Made by a program: the position numbers and the translations under genes. Below, one piece after another: positions 1-7,770 of a DNA stretch of 42,878 nt; the first letter of the stretch is position 1; every line of letters begins with the position of its first letter. The stretch covers positions 1 to 42,878 of the forward strand of contig NZ_JBPSEG010000018.1 in NCBI RefSeq assembly GCF_051488665.1, read 5' to 3'. The DNA comes from Melioribacter sp051488665 (GTDB lineage: Bacteria; Bacteroidota; Ignavibacteria; Ignavibacteriales; Melioribacteraceae). Below the pieces are notes generated by a model. It saw nothing but the letters and a program-made list of their open reading frames with translations. It was not told where the DNA came from and ran no database searches.

Positions 1-2187
1 AATTCCTCCCCAGGTGCCTGAAGTGCTGGTAAAAGTGATTTTATTTGCGGAAGTCCCTTGTGCATTTAGTGTACCGTTGATTATAAGTGATTTGCCGTTT
101 GCAATGTATATTGTCGATCCAGGTTCAATTGTTAGTGTTGCACCACTGTCAACCGTTAAATCTCCCATTACTTTTAGTATGCCATAAAAAGAAATATTGC
201 CATTTATCATACCGCCTGAAATACCTAAGAAAGGTATATAATTATGTTTTGTTATTGTAATGTATAATGGTCGAATAGATGTATTAAATGTGTAACTACT
301 TATATTATCTTGATACTGCCAAAAAGAAGAACCGTTATCCAAGCTCGACACACAGATCGTAGCGGTGGAACTTCCTATATTTACTGTAATAGAATTTCCA
401 TTATCAGTAATGCTTATCGAACTAAACGTTGAAGGATTTTTTGTCCATATATGGGTAGCAGCATCACCGAATATATGCCAAGTATTGAACACCCCAGGCC
501 CTGTTCCGGGGTAATCTTCAATCATTTTACAAGATCCGTTAAAACAGAGGCCACCTATAGTTAACTTTGCATCGTTTACTAACAAATCAATCGCTTCTGC
601 TTGTGCAACCGTTGGCTCTACCCAAGGTTGACCAATAGATGAACCATAAAACCCAATTGCTCCTATCGGACTATTTTCTGTTCCACTCCTTAGCCAAGCT
701 TCTGAAAAACAGGTTGCTATCTCAGAAAAAGAACCAACTTCGCATGCTACAGAAAAAATAAATGGTAACATTCCTGTGCTCGAAAGATTTTGTACGTCCG
801 TAACAGAGAATAGCGGCCACACATATGGATAATTAAATCCCCACTCTGTTTCTGTGCCATGTCCAATATAATTGACAATTCCTCTACCATTATAAATGGC
901 ATTTGTAATTGGTGATGACGTAGTAATGTCGTATAACTTATCAACAGAGGTATAGCCATAGGTTAATAAATCATTTCGTAATAAATTACATCGCGTGGTA
1001 TCTGCAGGATTGCCTTCATGGGATGCTATACCGCAAGCTTTCTGAAACCATGTACCGATGACAGGACTAGCCTCATAATTAATAATTCTTGCTATTTGGT
1101 TCTTAACATCATCTATATTGCTTGCTGAAATTCTAGATATATAAGCGTCAGGATAGGGATCATCACCTTCAAGCAGTACGTAGGTTGGGTCTGTCGGTGC
1201 TGTTTGCGTCCCAGGATAAGGAATACTCTTGGAAGGAATATCTGCATTATTTCCCTCACCTACTAAAAGTATGTATGTTACACTTTCCTGTGTGTTATAC
1301 ATATTCTGTATATAATTTTTTATTGCATTAACGGTTGTACCAATATCGGAACATTTTACAAGAATTGTTTTATTTCCTTTTCTTGTTCTCCAATCTCGTA
1401 GTGGAATCAAATTATTGTAAAAATCATCTGCAACTATAATTAACATTCTTCCTGCTTCAGCAATATCATCATAAGTAGACTTATTAAGGATTTTATTTTG
1501 GTTGTCTTCGTAATTTAAAAAGAATCTTTTATATAGGTTCATGAAGTCCTTATCGATTCTTTTCCCTTTTTCATTATTTTTCACATTAACATTATCAATA
1601 CCTTCAGCAAACACTTTTACCACAATGCGCTTATAAGTAATTAATTTACCCATAACAGCATTATAACGAAAAGGATTGAATCTTAATGTAATTCCTCTTA
1701 AATCTCTAATTATAAACGGCTTTGAAAGTTCTATAATATTTTCAGGCCAAAATATATTTGTTATATAGATATCACTGAATGTATAAGGTACCTTTTCAGG
1801 ATCAACCGAGCGGGGGAGACTACCTTTTGAAGGAGCTATAGGTTCAATAGATATAGTGTCGCTTTCAACTTCCAATATTTCGAATTGCATTTTAGCTGCA
1901 TTTGGAATTACAATATTACTATTAATACGTGGTAGCTCTGGGTATCCTTTATCAAGAAATGTTGGAGCGTTAGGTATTGACAATTTCGTAAATGTTTTAC
2001 CATTAATATCGATTTTGTTTTGAAAATATCCTGGTAATATTACCTCTATTACTATACTATTAGAAACATTTTCTATCAGGTTAGTAATCACAGGCCTTGC
2101 CTCGGCAGATTTGCAGTTTATCCACTGACCGGCAGAAGTACCCACTATCCAGAATAGGGTAGCGAATAAATAACATAAATTTTTCAT
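1..2187 (-). CDS. Gingipain-like peptidase family C25 protein (C-terminus beyond window)
   Basis: Secreted cysteine peptidase, partial: 729 codons are open from an ATG at 2187 to the window edge. I translated the whole frame by hand and found no stop. Residues 1-20 form a signal peptide. Residues about 150-490 contain the C25 fold; the catalytic pair is probably His443 in NYIGHGTE and Cys482 in FSVACEVGSF, matching the GHG and SVAC motifs of gingipains. The last 60 or so visible residues (GDLTVDSGATLTIEPGS and onward) look like the start of a right-handed beta-helix or adhesin region. An RBS (AGGAG) lies 8 bases before the ATG. In related bacteria such proteins end in a type IX secretion sorting domain; that part is outside the window, so export by that route is inference. 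The gene is more A+T-rich than the genes right of 3.77 kb. Confidence 0.9.
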   Translation of the reverse strand, partial: MKNLCYLFATLFWIVGTSAGQWINCKSAEARPVITNLIENVSNSIVIEVILPGYFQNKIDINGKTFTKLSIPNAPTFLDKGYPELPRINSNIVIPNAAKMQFEILEVESDTISIEPIAPSKGSLPRSVDPEKVPYTFSDIYITNIFWPENIIELSKPFIIRDLRGITLRFNPFRYNAVMGKLITYKRIVVKVFAEGIDNVNVKNNEKGKRIDKDFMNLYKRFFLNYEDNQNKILNKSTYDDIAEAGRMLIIVADDFYNNLIPLRDWRTRKGNKTILVKCSDIGTTVNAIKNYIQNMYNTQESVTYILLVGEGNNADIPSKSIPYPGTQTAPTDPTYVLLEGDDPYPDAYISRISASNIDDVKNQIARIINYEASPVIGTWFQKACGIASHEGNPADTTRCNLLRNDLLTYGYTSVDKLYDITTSSPITNAIYNGRGIVNYIGHGTETEWGFNYPYVWPLFSVTDVQNLSSTGMLPFIFSVACEVGSFSEIATCFSEAWLRSGTENSPIGAIGFYGSSIGQPWVEPTVAQAEAIDLLVNDAKLTIGGLCFNGSCKMIEDYPGTGPGVFNTWHIFGDAATHIWTKNPSTFSSISITDNGNSITVNIGSSTATICVSSLDNGSSFWQYQDNISSYTFNTSIRPLYITITKHNYIPFLGISGGMINGNISFYGILKVMGDLTVDSGATLTIEPGSTIYIANGKSLIINGTLNAQGTSANKITFTSTSGTWGGI

Positions 2188-2212
2188 TATAATTTCTCCT
2201 CTTAAATTTCTT

Positions 2213-2228
2213 ATATGACTAGTCATAT
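2213..2228. promoter_or_regulatory. 16-bp perfect palindrome in the leader of the C25 gene
   Basis: ATATGACTAGTCATAT is a perfect inverted repeat ending 26 bases before the C25 start codon. It has no loop, so a dimeric regulator operator is more likely than an RNA hairpin. No adjacent regulator gene is visible. The call as an operator is inference; the palindrome itself is directly seen. Confidence 0.4.
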
Positions 2229-2321
2229 TGTAATTTTATTATTGAAAATTGAGCAACAGAAGTACTAATATTGGCTTCAGCATTGTCATGATATATACTT
2301 AAGGAATCAACATCTTTTCCA

Positions 2322-2726
2322 TTATTTAAATATAACTACCCTTAGATTTTCAAAATTTTCTGGAGGGAAACGTTCATTGAAAATAGTCTGTCGTCCCCCC
2401 TCACATGCTATAAAAACATAACGACAAGCATGGGCCCACCTATAATCAGGTTGATCATCTATAAAAAAGAACCATGCGTTATATGGTACAGAATATTTAG
2501 TTGAATCCGGACCCCTTTGTTTTACTTTCGTGTTTGATTTTAATTTTGTTAATAGCTCATAAATAACCTTTCCCGAATCATTATTATTGAGAATGTCATA
2601 AAATACTATTTGTTCAGCTTCTTTCAGCGATATTTCATTTGGTTCAATGGTTTTTTCGGAACAAGACCCAAAAAATATCGGCACAAATAATGAAATCACA
2701 TAAAAATGAAAAATATTTTGTTTCAT
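2322..2726 (-). CDS. Small putative lipoprotein, unknown function
   Basis: 134 residues, not a family I can name. The ATG at 2726 is chosen because GGGAGGATCAA sits directly before it; a longer reading from 2744 would swallow this RBS. Residues 1-22 are a signal peptide ending in the lipobox-like FFGSC, so Cys22 is probably lipidated. The mature part has a helical-looking first half and a second half rich in aromatics (WFFFIDDQP, HACRYVF, FPPENFENL) that looks like a compact conserved domain. It lies 134 bases upstream of the C25 peptidase on the same strand and shares its A+T-rich composition, so the two may be co-transcribed. A role as inhibitor, chaperone or surface partner of the peptidase is a guess from position only. 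Confidence 0.75.
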   Translation of the reverse strand: MKQNIFHFYVISLFVPIFFGSCSEKTIEPNEISLKEAEQIVFYDILNNNDSGKVIYELLTKLKSNTKVKQRGPDSTKYSVPYNAWFFFIDDQPDYRWAHACRYVFIACEGGRQTIFNERFPPENFENLRVVIFK

Positions 2727-2824
2727 TTGATCCTCCCAAGTCAACTATGAATATTAATATCATATTCATTTAGTTATTCTTCACTATTCTCTGTTGATAA
2801 TTTTTATTTTATCTACATATTCTA

Positions 2825-2857
2825 TCAAATAAACTTCTTTTTCATTCTGCACCTCCT
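2825..2857 (-). other. Mini-ORF MKKKFI-stop with full-strength RBS
   Basis: On the minus strand AGGAGGT (2851-2857) is followed by GCAGA and an ATG at 2845; six codons later a TGA closes the frame at 2825. The peptide starts like a signal peptide (MKKKFI). It is either a decayed start of a secreted-protein gene or a leader peptide upstream of the lipoprotein gene, which begins 98 bases further on. Neither is proven. Confidence 0.3.
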
Positions 2858-2996
2858 GTCTTTTTTGAAATATAAAATCACTCCTCGCTACAATTAGTAT
2901 AAAGTGGTAGAGAAAATAATTTTACCGCATAAACTAAAATTTACTTCATCCGTTAATTTCACCCTCAGTAAAATGAAATGAACTTACTCTAATCGG

Positions 2997-3031
2997 AAAT
3001 TATCTGCCCTGCAATTATTCTCAGATAATTT
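2997..3031. repeat. Inverted repeat, 10-bp arms
   Basis: AAATTATCTG (2997-3006) and CAGATAATTT (3022-3031) are perfect complements around a 15-base loop. There is no U-run after the stem in either direction, so it is not a standard intrinsic terminator. It lies in the A+T-rich spacer upstream of the lipoprotein gene; function unknown. Confidence 0.45.
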
Positions 3032-3064
3032 TACTAAATTTCAAAAAAAAGTCAAGACTTTTTA

Positions 3065-3215
3065 ACATAGGATTAGGGATTGGTGGTTAGGGGAGCTGGG
3101 GTTCTTGGTTTTGGGGTTCGTCGTACTGGGATTCTTGGCTTTGGAGTTCAATATTTGTAGTTCTATTAGGAACTAGGGATCAGGGTGTAGGGATTAGTGG
3201 GTAGAAATTCTTTTT
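3065..3215 (+). repeat. G-rich low-complexity tract with 30-base direct repeat
   Basis: The 24-base unit at 3096-3119 recurs at 3126-3149 with three mismatches (period 30; both contain TTCTTGG and end in GTTC). Variants of TAGGGAT occur at about 3074, 3174 and 3188. Short G-runs are separated by loops too long for a convincing G-quadruplex. Simple decaying repeats of this style are common between genes in this bacterial group; that comparison is from general knowledge. Confidence 0.5.
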
Positions 3216-3289
3216 TCTTTGCTATATGTTGATATACAATAGCTGATAGTTTTGATGTATAATATACGCCTCTTTTTAACGAAGAACAT

Positions 3290-3660
3290 TGTACCTCAGC
3301 GCTCCCGAACGCCCCCGTCTTTGCGAGGAGTGAGCTTTGTGCGAATGACGTAGCAAACTCAAATTAAACCTCAAAGCGCGCCACGGACGCAAAGGTCACG
3401 GTCACTCCGACTCCGCCGCAGGCGGAGGAAGAATCTCCAAGTCAGTTAAGTAGATCAAATTGCCATACAAGATCCTTCGTCGTTCCGTCTACGTCGGATC
3501 TCCTCAGAAAGACAAATTGCTGTATTTGTGATGCTCAAAGCAATGGTGAAAGTAATATTAATACTTTATGTCTTTCTGAACCCGCCATCGGCGGGTGAAG
3601 AATCTCTATCTTTCCCCCCTAACTTCCGCACGAAGAACCTGCCCACCGGTAGGCAGGCGC
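3290..3660. repeat. Cluster of degenerate REP-like palindromic repeats
   Basis: Three GC-rich palindromes stand out: CTCCGCCGCAGGCGGAG (3411-3427), ACCCGCCATCGGCGGGT (3580-3596) and a 20-base near-palindrome at 3638-3657 with core ACCGGT and arms CCTGCC/GGCAGG. The first two are followed by GAAGAATCTC, starting at 3428 and 3597, so they are copies of one element. The stretch around 3318-3360 (TTTGCGAGGAG) resembles another widespread intergenic repeat of this phylum group in decayed form. They lie downstream of the thioredoxin-like gene in the sense of transcription and could cap or process transcripts. Confidence 0.6.
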
Positions 3661-3768
3661 CCGGACCTAAACACGAATTTGGCAATGCTTGTAATTTTGT
3701 AATCTTGTTAACAGCAAAGCGTTTCCGGACAAAAACGGAATTTATTAATTTGAAAATATGTGAATAAA

Positions 3769-4266
3769 TCAATTGAGAATATTCGATAAATCTTTTTCAA
3801 GCGTTTCTTCGGGCGTTTCTATAATTCTGCCCTTTTCCTCGTTGTTTTTGTAGATGATGAATGTGGGTACGAGCGCAATCTCTTTATCGCTTATGTCGAT
3901 ATCGTCCGCCTTTTTATTTCTGTCGACGGCGATCAGTCTTAAATTTTTATCGGAGAATCCGCATAGATCGAGAATTTTTAAGAATCGCGGAACTTCTCTT
4001 CGGCTGTCGCTGCACCATGTGCCGAATACAACTTCAATCGCGTATTCTTTTAAATTTTTCTTAAGACGCTCGATTACTAGCGTGTCCGGAGCGTAATTGT
4101 CATATTCTTCGCTGAACCACACGGAATAAGAGCTGTCGGTTAAATTTTCTCTCGTTATTTCGCCGATCAAAATATTCTTACCGGATTTTTCGTCGAATGT
4201 GAAATTGCATTTTTCCTGCGCCAAAAGAGCGCCGGCAAGAAGTAATGAAAATACAAGAATTTTCAT
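3769..4266 (-). CDS. Secreted thioredoxin-fold protein with degenerate active site
   Basis: 165 residues. Residues 1-16 are a signal peptide, so the protein is periplasmic. The thioredoxin-like part starts near residue 75: the beta strand AIEVVFGTW leads into CSDS at 85-88, and the cis-proline is Pro134 in LVPTFI. The usual second Cys of CxxC is Ser88, so only one active-site Cys remains; it may act as a monothiol reductase, a thiol-binding chaperone or have lost redox function. Its start overlaps the end of nadK by four bases (ATGA), indicating translational coupling. The gene is the last of the long run transcribed from the right. Confidence 0.8.
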   Translation of the reverse strand: MKILVFSLLLAGALLAQEKCNFTFDEKSGKNILIGEITRENLTDSSYSVWFSEEYDNYAPDTLVIERLKKNLKEYAIEVVFGTWCSDSRREVPRFLKILDLCGFSDKNLRLIAVDRNKKADDIDISDKEIALVPTFIIYKNNEEKGRIIETPEETLEKDLSNILN

Positions 4267-5153
4267 TTCGATTCCATGTTTATGTTTCGGATGTCGAGTC
4301 CCCAGAAAAGTTTGTTTCTGAGTATTTCAAAATAATTCGATTTGTTCGAGTGAACGAGATTAAAACTGTTCCCGCCTTTTGTAATTTCGATTGCCACCGG
4401 CGTATTGCGTGAAATAGTACGTTGACCGTCGCAGTTGATATTTACCTTTCCATAGAGCGAACGCGCAACGATTCTAATTTTCTGCTCGCCCGATATTACA
4501 AGCGGTCGCATTGTAAGTATATGAGGCGCAATGGGGCTCAATGTAATTGCTTTTGCTTTCGGATTTACAATCGGTCCGCCCGCGGCAAGAGAATAACCCG
4601 TACTTCCCGTCGGCGTGGCAACTATAAGACCGTCGGCGGAGAATGTGGAAACGTAGTCGTCGTCAATTTTAATTGTAAGCTCAATTAACTTTGCCCACGA
4701 GCCTTTGTCGATAACAATGTCGTTAATAGCGTATAGTTCGTCGTCTACGCCTTCAATCTTGCCTCTCAACGTCATTCTCTTTTCGACTATATAGCTACCA
4801 TTTTTCAAATCGCTCAAAAATTCTTTAAACGAATCGACGTCGAATTCCGCGAGGAAACCCATTTTACCGAGATTTACTCCGATAACGGGCGTTTCGGTAT
4901 TTCGGATTGAATAGGCAGTAGACAATATTGTGCCGTCGCCACCGATCGAAACCACCATATCGGAATATTTGATCAATTCATCGAGCGGAAGAAAATCAGA
5001 ATTTTTCACCGGGTCGGGAAACTCTTCCTGCATCCCGAGCATTATATTCGACAAAGCGTATTCGATACCAGCTTCTCTGATTTGCCTTACAAGCAGATCT
5101 ACTGTATTGACAATATCCTCTTTGGAAATATTCGGTATTAAACCCAATTTCAT
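4263..5153 (-). CDS. nadK: NAD kinase
   Basis: 296 residues, normal length. It phosphorylates NAD to NADP in the cytosol. GGDGT lies at residues 71-75 as in all NAD kinases. The NxD-type motif is in AINDIVIDKG, and SADGLIVATPTGSTGYSLAAGG is split over the glycine-rich region that binds substrate near residues 172-195. Starts and ends overlap both neighbours by four bases, so it is co-translated with the glycosyltransferase upstream and the thioredoxin-like gene downstream. Confidence 0.97.
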   Translation of the reverse strand: MKLGLIPNISKEDIVNTVDLLVRQIREAGIEYALSNIMLGMQEEFPDPVKNSDFLPLDELIKYSDMVVSIGGDGTILSTAYSIRNTETPVIGVNLGKMGFLAEFDVDSFKEFLSDLKNGSYIVEKRMTLRGKIEGVDDELYAINDIVIDKGSWAKLIELTIKIDDDYVSTFSADGLIVATPTGSTGYSLAAGGPIVNPKAKAITLSPIAPHILTMRPLVISGEQKIRIVARSLYGKVNINCDGQRTISRNTPVAIEITKGGNSFNLVHSNKSNYFEILRNKLFWGLDIRNINMESK

Positions 5154-5905
5154 TTTCTATCCATTTCCCATAATTTAACGTATTTGGTAAATACATAGAG
5201 CGACGAAAAAACAGACAGTATTAAACCGTGCAGCCCGTCCAGAAAGCCGAGACGTAATATATACATTTTTAGAAACAGAAAAGGCGGACGCAACAATAAA
5301 TCCCTCATGCCCGCTCTTTTACCTTTGGAATGTAATTCTCCGGCAGCCAGAGTAGTATAGTTGTTGAACTTTTCAAAATAATGTTTAACGTCCGGATCGG
5401 TATAGTGATTCAAATCATTTTTAAGATAACCTTTTTTCCCTTCGACCTGTAAACCTTCGTGAACATTCTTCGAGTCGAAACGAGCTTTGTTTTTATTAAA
5501 AAGCCGCAAAACGTAACCGGGGTACCATCCGCAATGTTTAATCCACTTTCCCAGGAAGAAAGCTCTGCGCTTTACGTAATAGGCGTCGTGCCGCGGTTTA
5601 CTCTTCTTGAAGTTTATTAATTCCTCTTTCAGTTCGGGAGTCAATTCTTCGTCGGCGTCGATCCACAAAACCCAATCGTGTTTTGTTTTTGTCAAAGCGT
5701 AATTTTTAGTCGGTCCGTATCCCCGCCATTCGACCGTTTCATAATTCACATTCGGAAAAGATTTAACTATGTCTTCCGTGCCGTCCGTAGTTTTCGAATC
5801 GATCAGAACCACAATGTCGTCGATTACATCGTTCAGACTTTGCAGACACCTGCCGATATTATTTTTTTCGTTGCACGCTATTAAAATAGCCGAAAGATTA
5901 ATCAT
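5150..5905 (-). CDS. Family 2 glycosyltransferase (LPS core type)
   Basis: 251 residues with a GT-A fold. The N-terminus LSAILIACNEKNNIGRCLQSL is the nucleotide-sugar binding start of GT2 enzymes, and WIDADEEL near residue 80 gives the DxD-type metal site. The pattern resembles WaaE/KdtX-like enzymes that add glucose or heptose-like sugars to lipopolysaccharide core; the actual donor cannot be read from sequence. Its position two bases after msbA, which exports lipid A-core, fits a role in outer-membrane glycolipid synthesis. It probably acts at the inner face of the membrane. Confidence 0.85.
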   Translation of the reverse strand: MINLSAILIACNEKNNIGRCLQSLNDVIDDIVVLIDSKTTDGTEDIVKSFPNVNYETVEWRGYGPTKNYALTKTKHDWVLWIDADEELTPELKEELINFKKSKPRHDAYYVKRRAFFLGKWIKHCGWYPGYVLRLFNKNKARFDSKNVHEGLQVEGKKGYLKNDLNHYTDPDVKHYFEKFNNYTTLAAGELHSKGKRAGMRDLLLRPPFLFLKMYILRLGFLDGLHGLILSVFSSLYVFTKYVKLWEMDRK

Positions 5906-5907
5906 GA

Positions 5908-7770
5908 TCAGGCAATATCCCTGAATTGAAGTTCGTATAATTTTTTGTAAATCCCTTCTTCGTCTTTAATCAAATCCTCATGCTTGCCGTCCTGAACGAT
6001 TTTGCCCTGTTCGAGCACGAGAATCCTGTCTGCGTTTCGGATTGTGCTCAGGCGGTGCGCAATAACGAATACTGTGCGGTTATGTAATAATCTTTCGATG
6101 GCTTCCTGAACCAGGACTTCCGATTCGTTGTCGAGCGCGGAAGTGGCTTCGTCTAAAATCATAATCGGAGGATTTTTCAGAATTGCCCGGGCAATCGATA
6201 TTCTTTGACGTTGTCCTCCGGACAGCTTTGTTCCTTTTTCTCCGATGATAGTGTCGTACTTATGGTGCAATTCCATTATAAACTTATGAGCGTTGGCGGC
6301 TTTTGCCGCTTCGATTATTTTTTGATCGTCGCATTCGGTAAGTCCGTAAGCTATATTATTCCTTACGGTATCATTGAACAATACCGTTTCCTGAGTCACT
6401 ATTCCCATTAATTTTCTAAGGTCTTCAATTTTAAAAGACCGTATATCGAGTCCGTCGAGTAAAATGGCGCCTTCCACCGGGTCGTAAAATCTGGGTATTA
6501 AATCGACAAGAGTGGTTTTACCCGCTCCGCTGCTGCCCACTATCGCGATTATTTTACCTTTGTTTGCGGTAAAATTAATATTATCGAGCACAAGCGATTC
6601 CGAATCTTCATACTTGAACGATACGTTTCTGAATTCAAGTTTATCATTGAAATCATGGAGCGGCGCGGGATTCTCAGGGTCTTTAATAGAAGGTTCGGTG
6701 TCGAGTATTTCGAAAATTCTGTCGGCTGCCGCGCTCGATTCCTGAATTCTGTTGTTGACGCTGCTGAGTTCTTTTACGGGCGGCATTAATTGAAATATGG
6801 CAAAGAGAAATCCGATAAACTGACTTGCCGTTATCGATTTATCGACAAGCACAAGCTGAGCGCCGAAATAGATAATAACCACCCCGACGATAACGCTCAG
6901 GAATTCCGTCGTCGGACTCGATATGTTTCTTATACGAGTTATTTTTAGCGAAAGTCTGAAAAATCCTTCCGTTTCTTCTTCGAACTTACGATTCTCATAT
7001 TCTTCCATGCCGAAAGCTTTGACGATTTTAATGCCGGTAATAGTTTCGTGAAGACGGTTTGTGAGGTCAGCTATTTTTTGCTGCAGCAGACCGCTTTGCT
7101 TTCTGATAATCAGTCCGATATAACTGATTACAATTAGAGAAAAGGGAAGCACAATCAGCGAAAACAGAGTCAGTTTCCAGCTTATTGCAATAGCTATTCC
7201 AAGAAAAACTATTATCTTAAGCGGTTCTCTGATAAGATTAAGAAAAACGGCGGAAATGCTCGAATTGACGGCATTGACGTCGTTCATTATTCTCGAAATC
7301 AAATTGCCCGTCTTTTCGTTTTTAAAATAGCTCATCGGCAATTTATGAAGATGCCGATAAGCCTGATTCCGCAAATCTTTTATTACGCCCTGTTCGACGA
7401 ACGCAAGATAATAAGTCTGCAGATAGCCGAACAAATTTTTGCCCAGGAAAGCGATAATTATAAGCAGACAGATTTTAATCAATACTTCGGAAACGGAGCC
7501 CGCAAAAATAAACGTTTGTATTTCGTTCAAAAGCCGGTTCACTTCCCGAACAATCCAGAAATCGCCGCCTGAATTCAAACCGCTCTTTTGTAAAACCGCG
7601 GACGAGCCTTCGCTCACTCCCTTTTGTTGAAACAAAGTATCGAGAAGAGGAATAGACAAATAAATAGAAGCGCCGTCGAGCAACGCCGAAAATATCGTAA
7701 AGACTATCGAAGCTGTCAGATGTTTCCAGTACGGTTTAAGATAACCAACTATTCTGAAGTAAGTTTTCAT
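5908..7770 (-). CDS. msbA: MsbA-type lipid exporter ABC transporter
   Basis: 620 residues: a fused half-transporter with six membrane helices (about 15-345) and one ATPase domain (about 375-610). Walker A is GSSGAGKTT at 412-420, the signature LSGGQ at 516-520, Walker B IMILDEATS from 537, followed by the H-loop in VIAHRLST. As a homodimer this family flips lipid A-core or related lipids across the inner membrane. An extra stretch of about 40 residues lies between helix 1 and helix 2 (about 48-90), longer than in E. coli MsbA. The start overlaps the preceding gene by four bases. Assignment to lipid A rather than another lipid rests on family similarity and the neighbouring glycosyltransferase. 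Confidence 0.88.
   Translation of the reverse strand: MKTYFRIVGYLKPYWKHLTASIVFTIFSALLDGASIYLSIPLLDTLFQQKGVSEGSSAVLQKSGLNSGGDFWIVREVNRLLNEIQTFIFAGSVSEVLIKICLLIIIAFLGKNLFGYLQTYYLAFVEQGVIKDLRNQAYRHLHKLPMSYFKNEKTGNLISRIMNDVNAVNSSISAVFLNLIREPLKIIVFLGIAIAISWKLTLFSLIVLPFSLIVISYIGLIIRKQSGLLQQKIADLTNRLHETITGIKIVKAFGMEEYENRKFEEETEGFFRLSLKITRIRNISSPTTEFLSVIVGVVIIYFGAQLVLVDKSITASQFIGFLFAIFQLMPPVKELSSVNNRIQESSAAADRIFEILDTEPSIKDPENPAPLHDFNDKLEFRNVSFKYEDSESLVLDNINFTANKGKIIAIVGSSGAGKTTLVDLIPRFYDPVEGAILLDGLDIRSFKIEDLRKLMGIVTQETVLFNDTVRNNIAYGLTECDDQKIIEAAKAANAHKFIMELHHKYDTIIGEKGTKLSGGQRQRISIARAILKNPPIMILDEATSALDNESEVLVQEAIERLLHNRTVFVIAHRLSTIRNADRILVLEQGKIVQDGKHEDLIKDEEGIYKKLYELQFRDIA

Larger units (their letters stand above)
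2745..3768. other. 1 kb intergenic region without a supportable gene
   Basis: The right half (3290-3700) carries degenerate hairpin repeats. The middle (3065-3215) is G-rich on the plus strand with a 30-base direct repeat. The left part (2745-3060) is A+T-rich and holds the upstream region of the lipoprotein gene, a 6-codon mini-ORF with a strong RBS, and an inverted repeat. Short open frames on both strands at 3528-3772 run across the repeats, have no recognisable product and are not called as genes. Composition changes across this region. Confidence 0.7.

Noticed and set aside
2219..2318. Minus-strand open stretch of about 33 codons between lipoprotein and C25 gene
   Set aside because: The translation looks protein-like, but there is no start codon in frame, and stops lie immediately upstream. 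It could be chance in A+T-rich DNA.
2825..2950. Open stretch in another frame reading through the mini-ORF
   Set aside because: About 45 codons with no convincing start or RBS in that frame and no recognisable family.
3088..3130. Possible G-quadruplex on the plus strand
   Set aside because: G-runs are separated by loops of about 11-12 bases, too long for a stable structure.
3723..3740. TTCCG/CGGAA hairpin after the thioredoxin-like gene
   Set aside because: Five pairs and no U-run; too weak to call a terminator.
3528..3772. Small open frames on both strands in the repeat region
   Set aside because: They cross the palindromic repeats and have no signal, domain or RBS.
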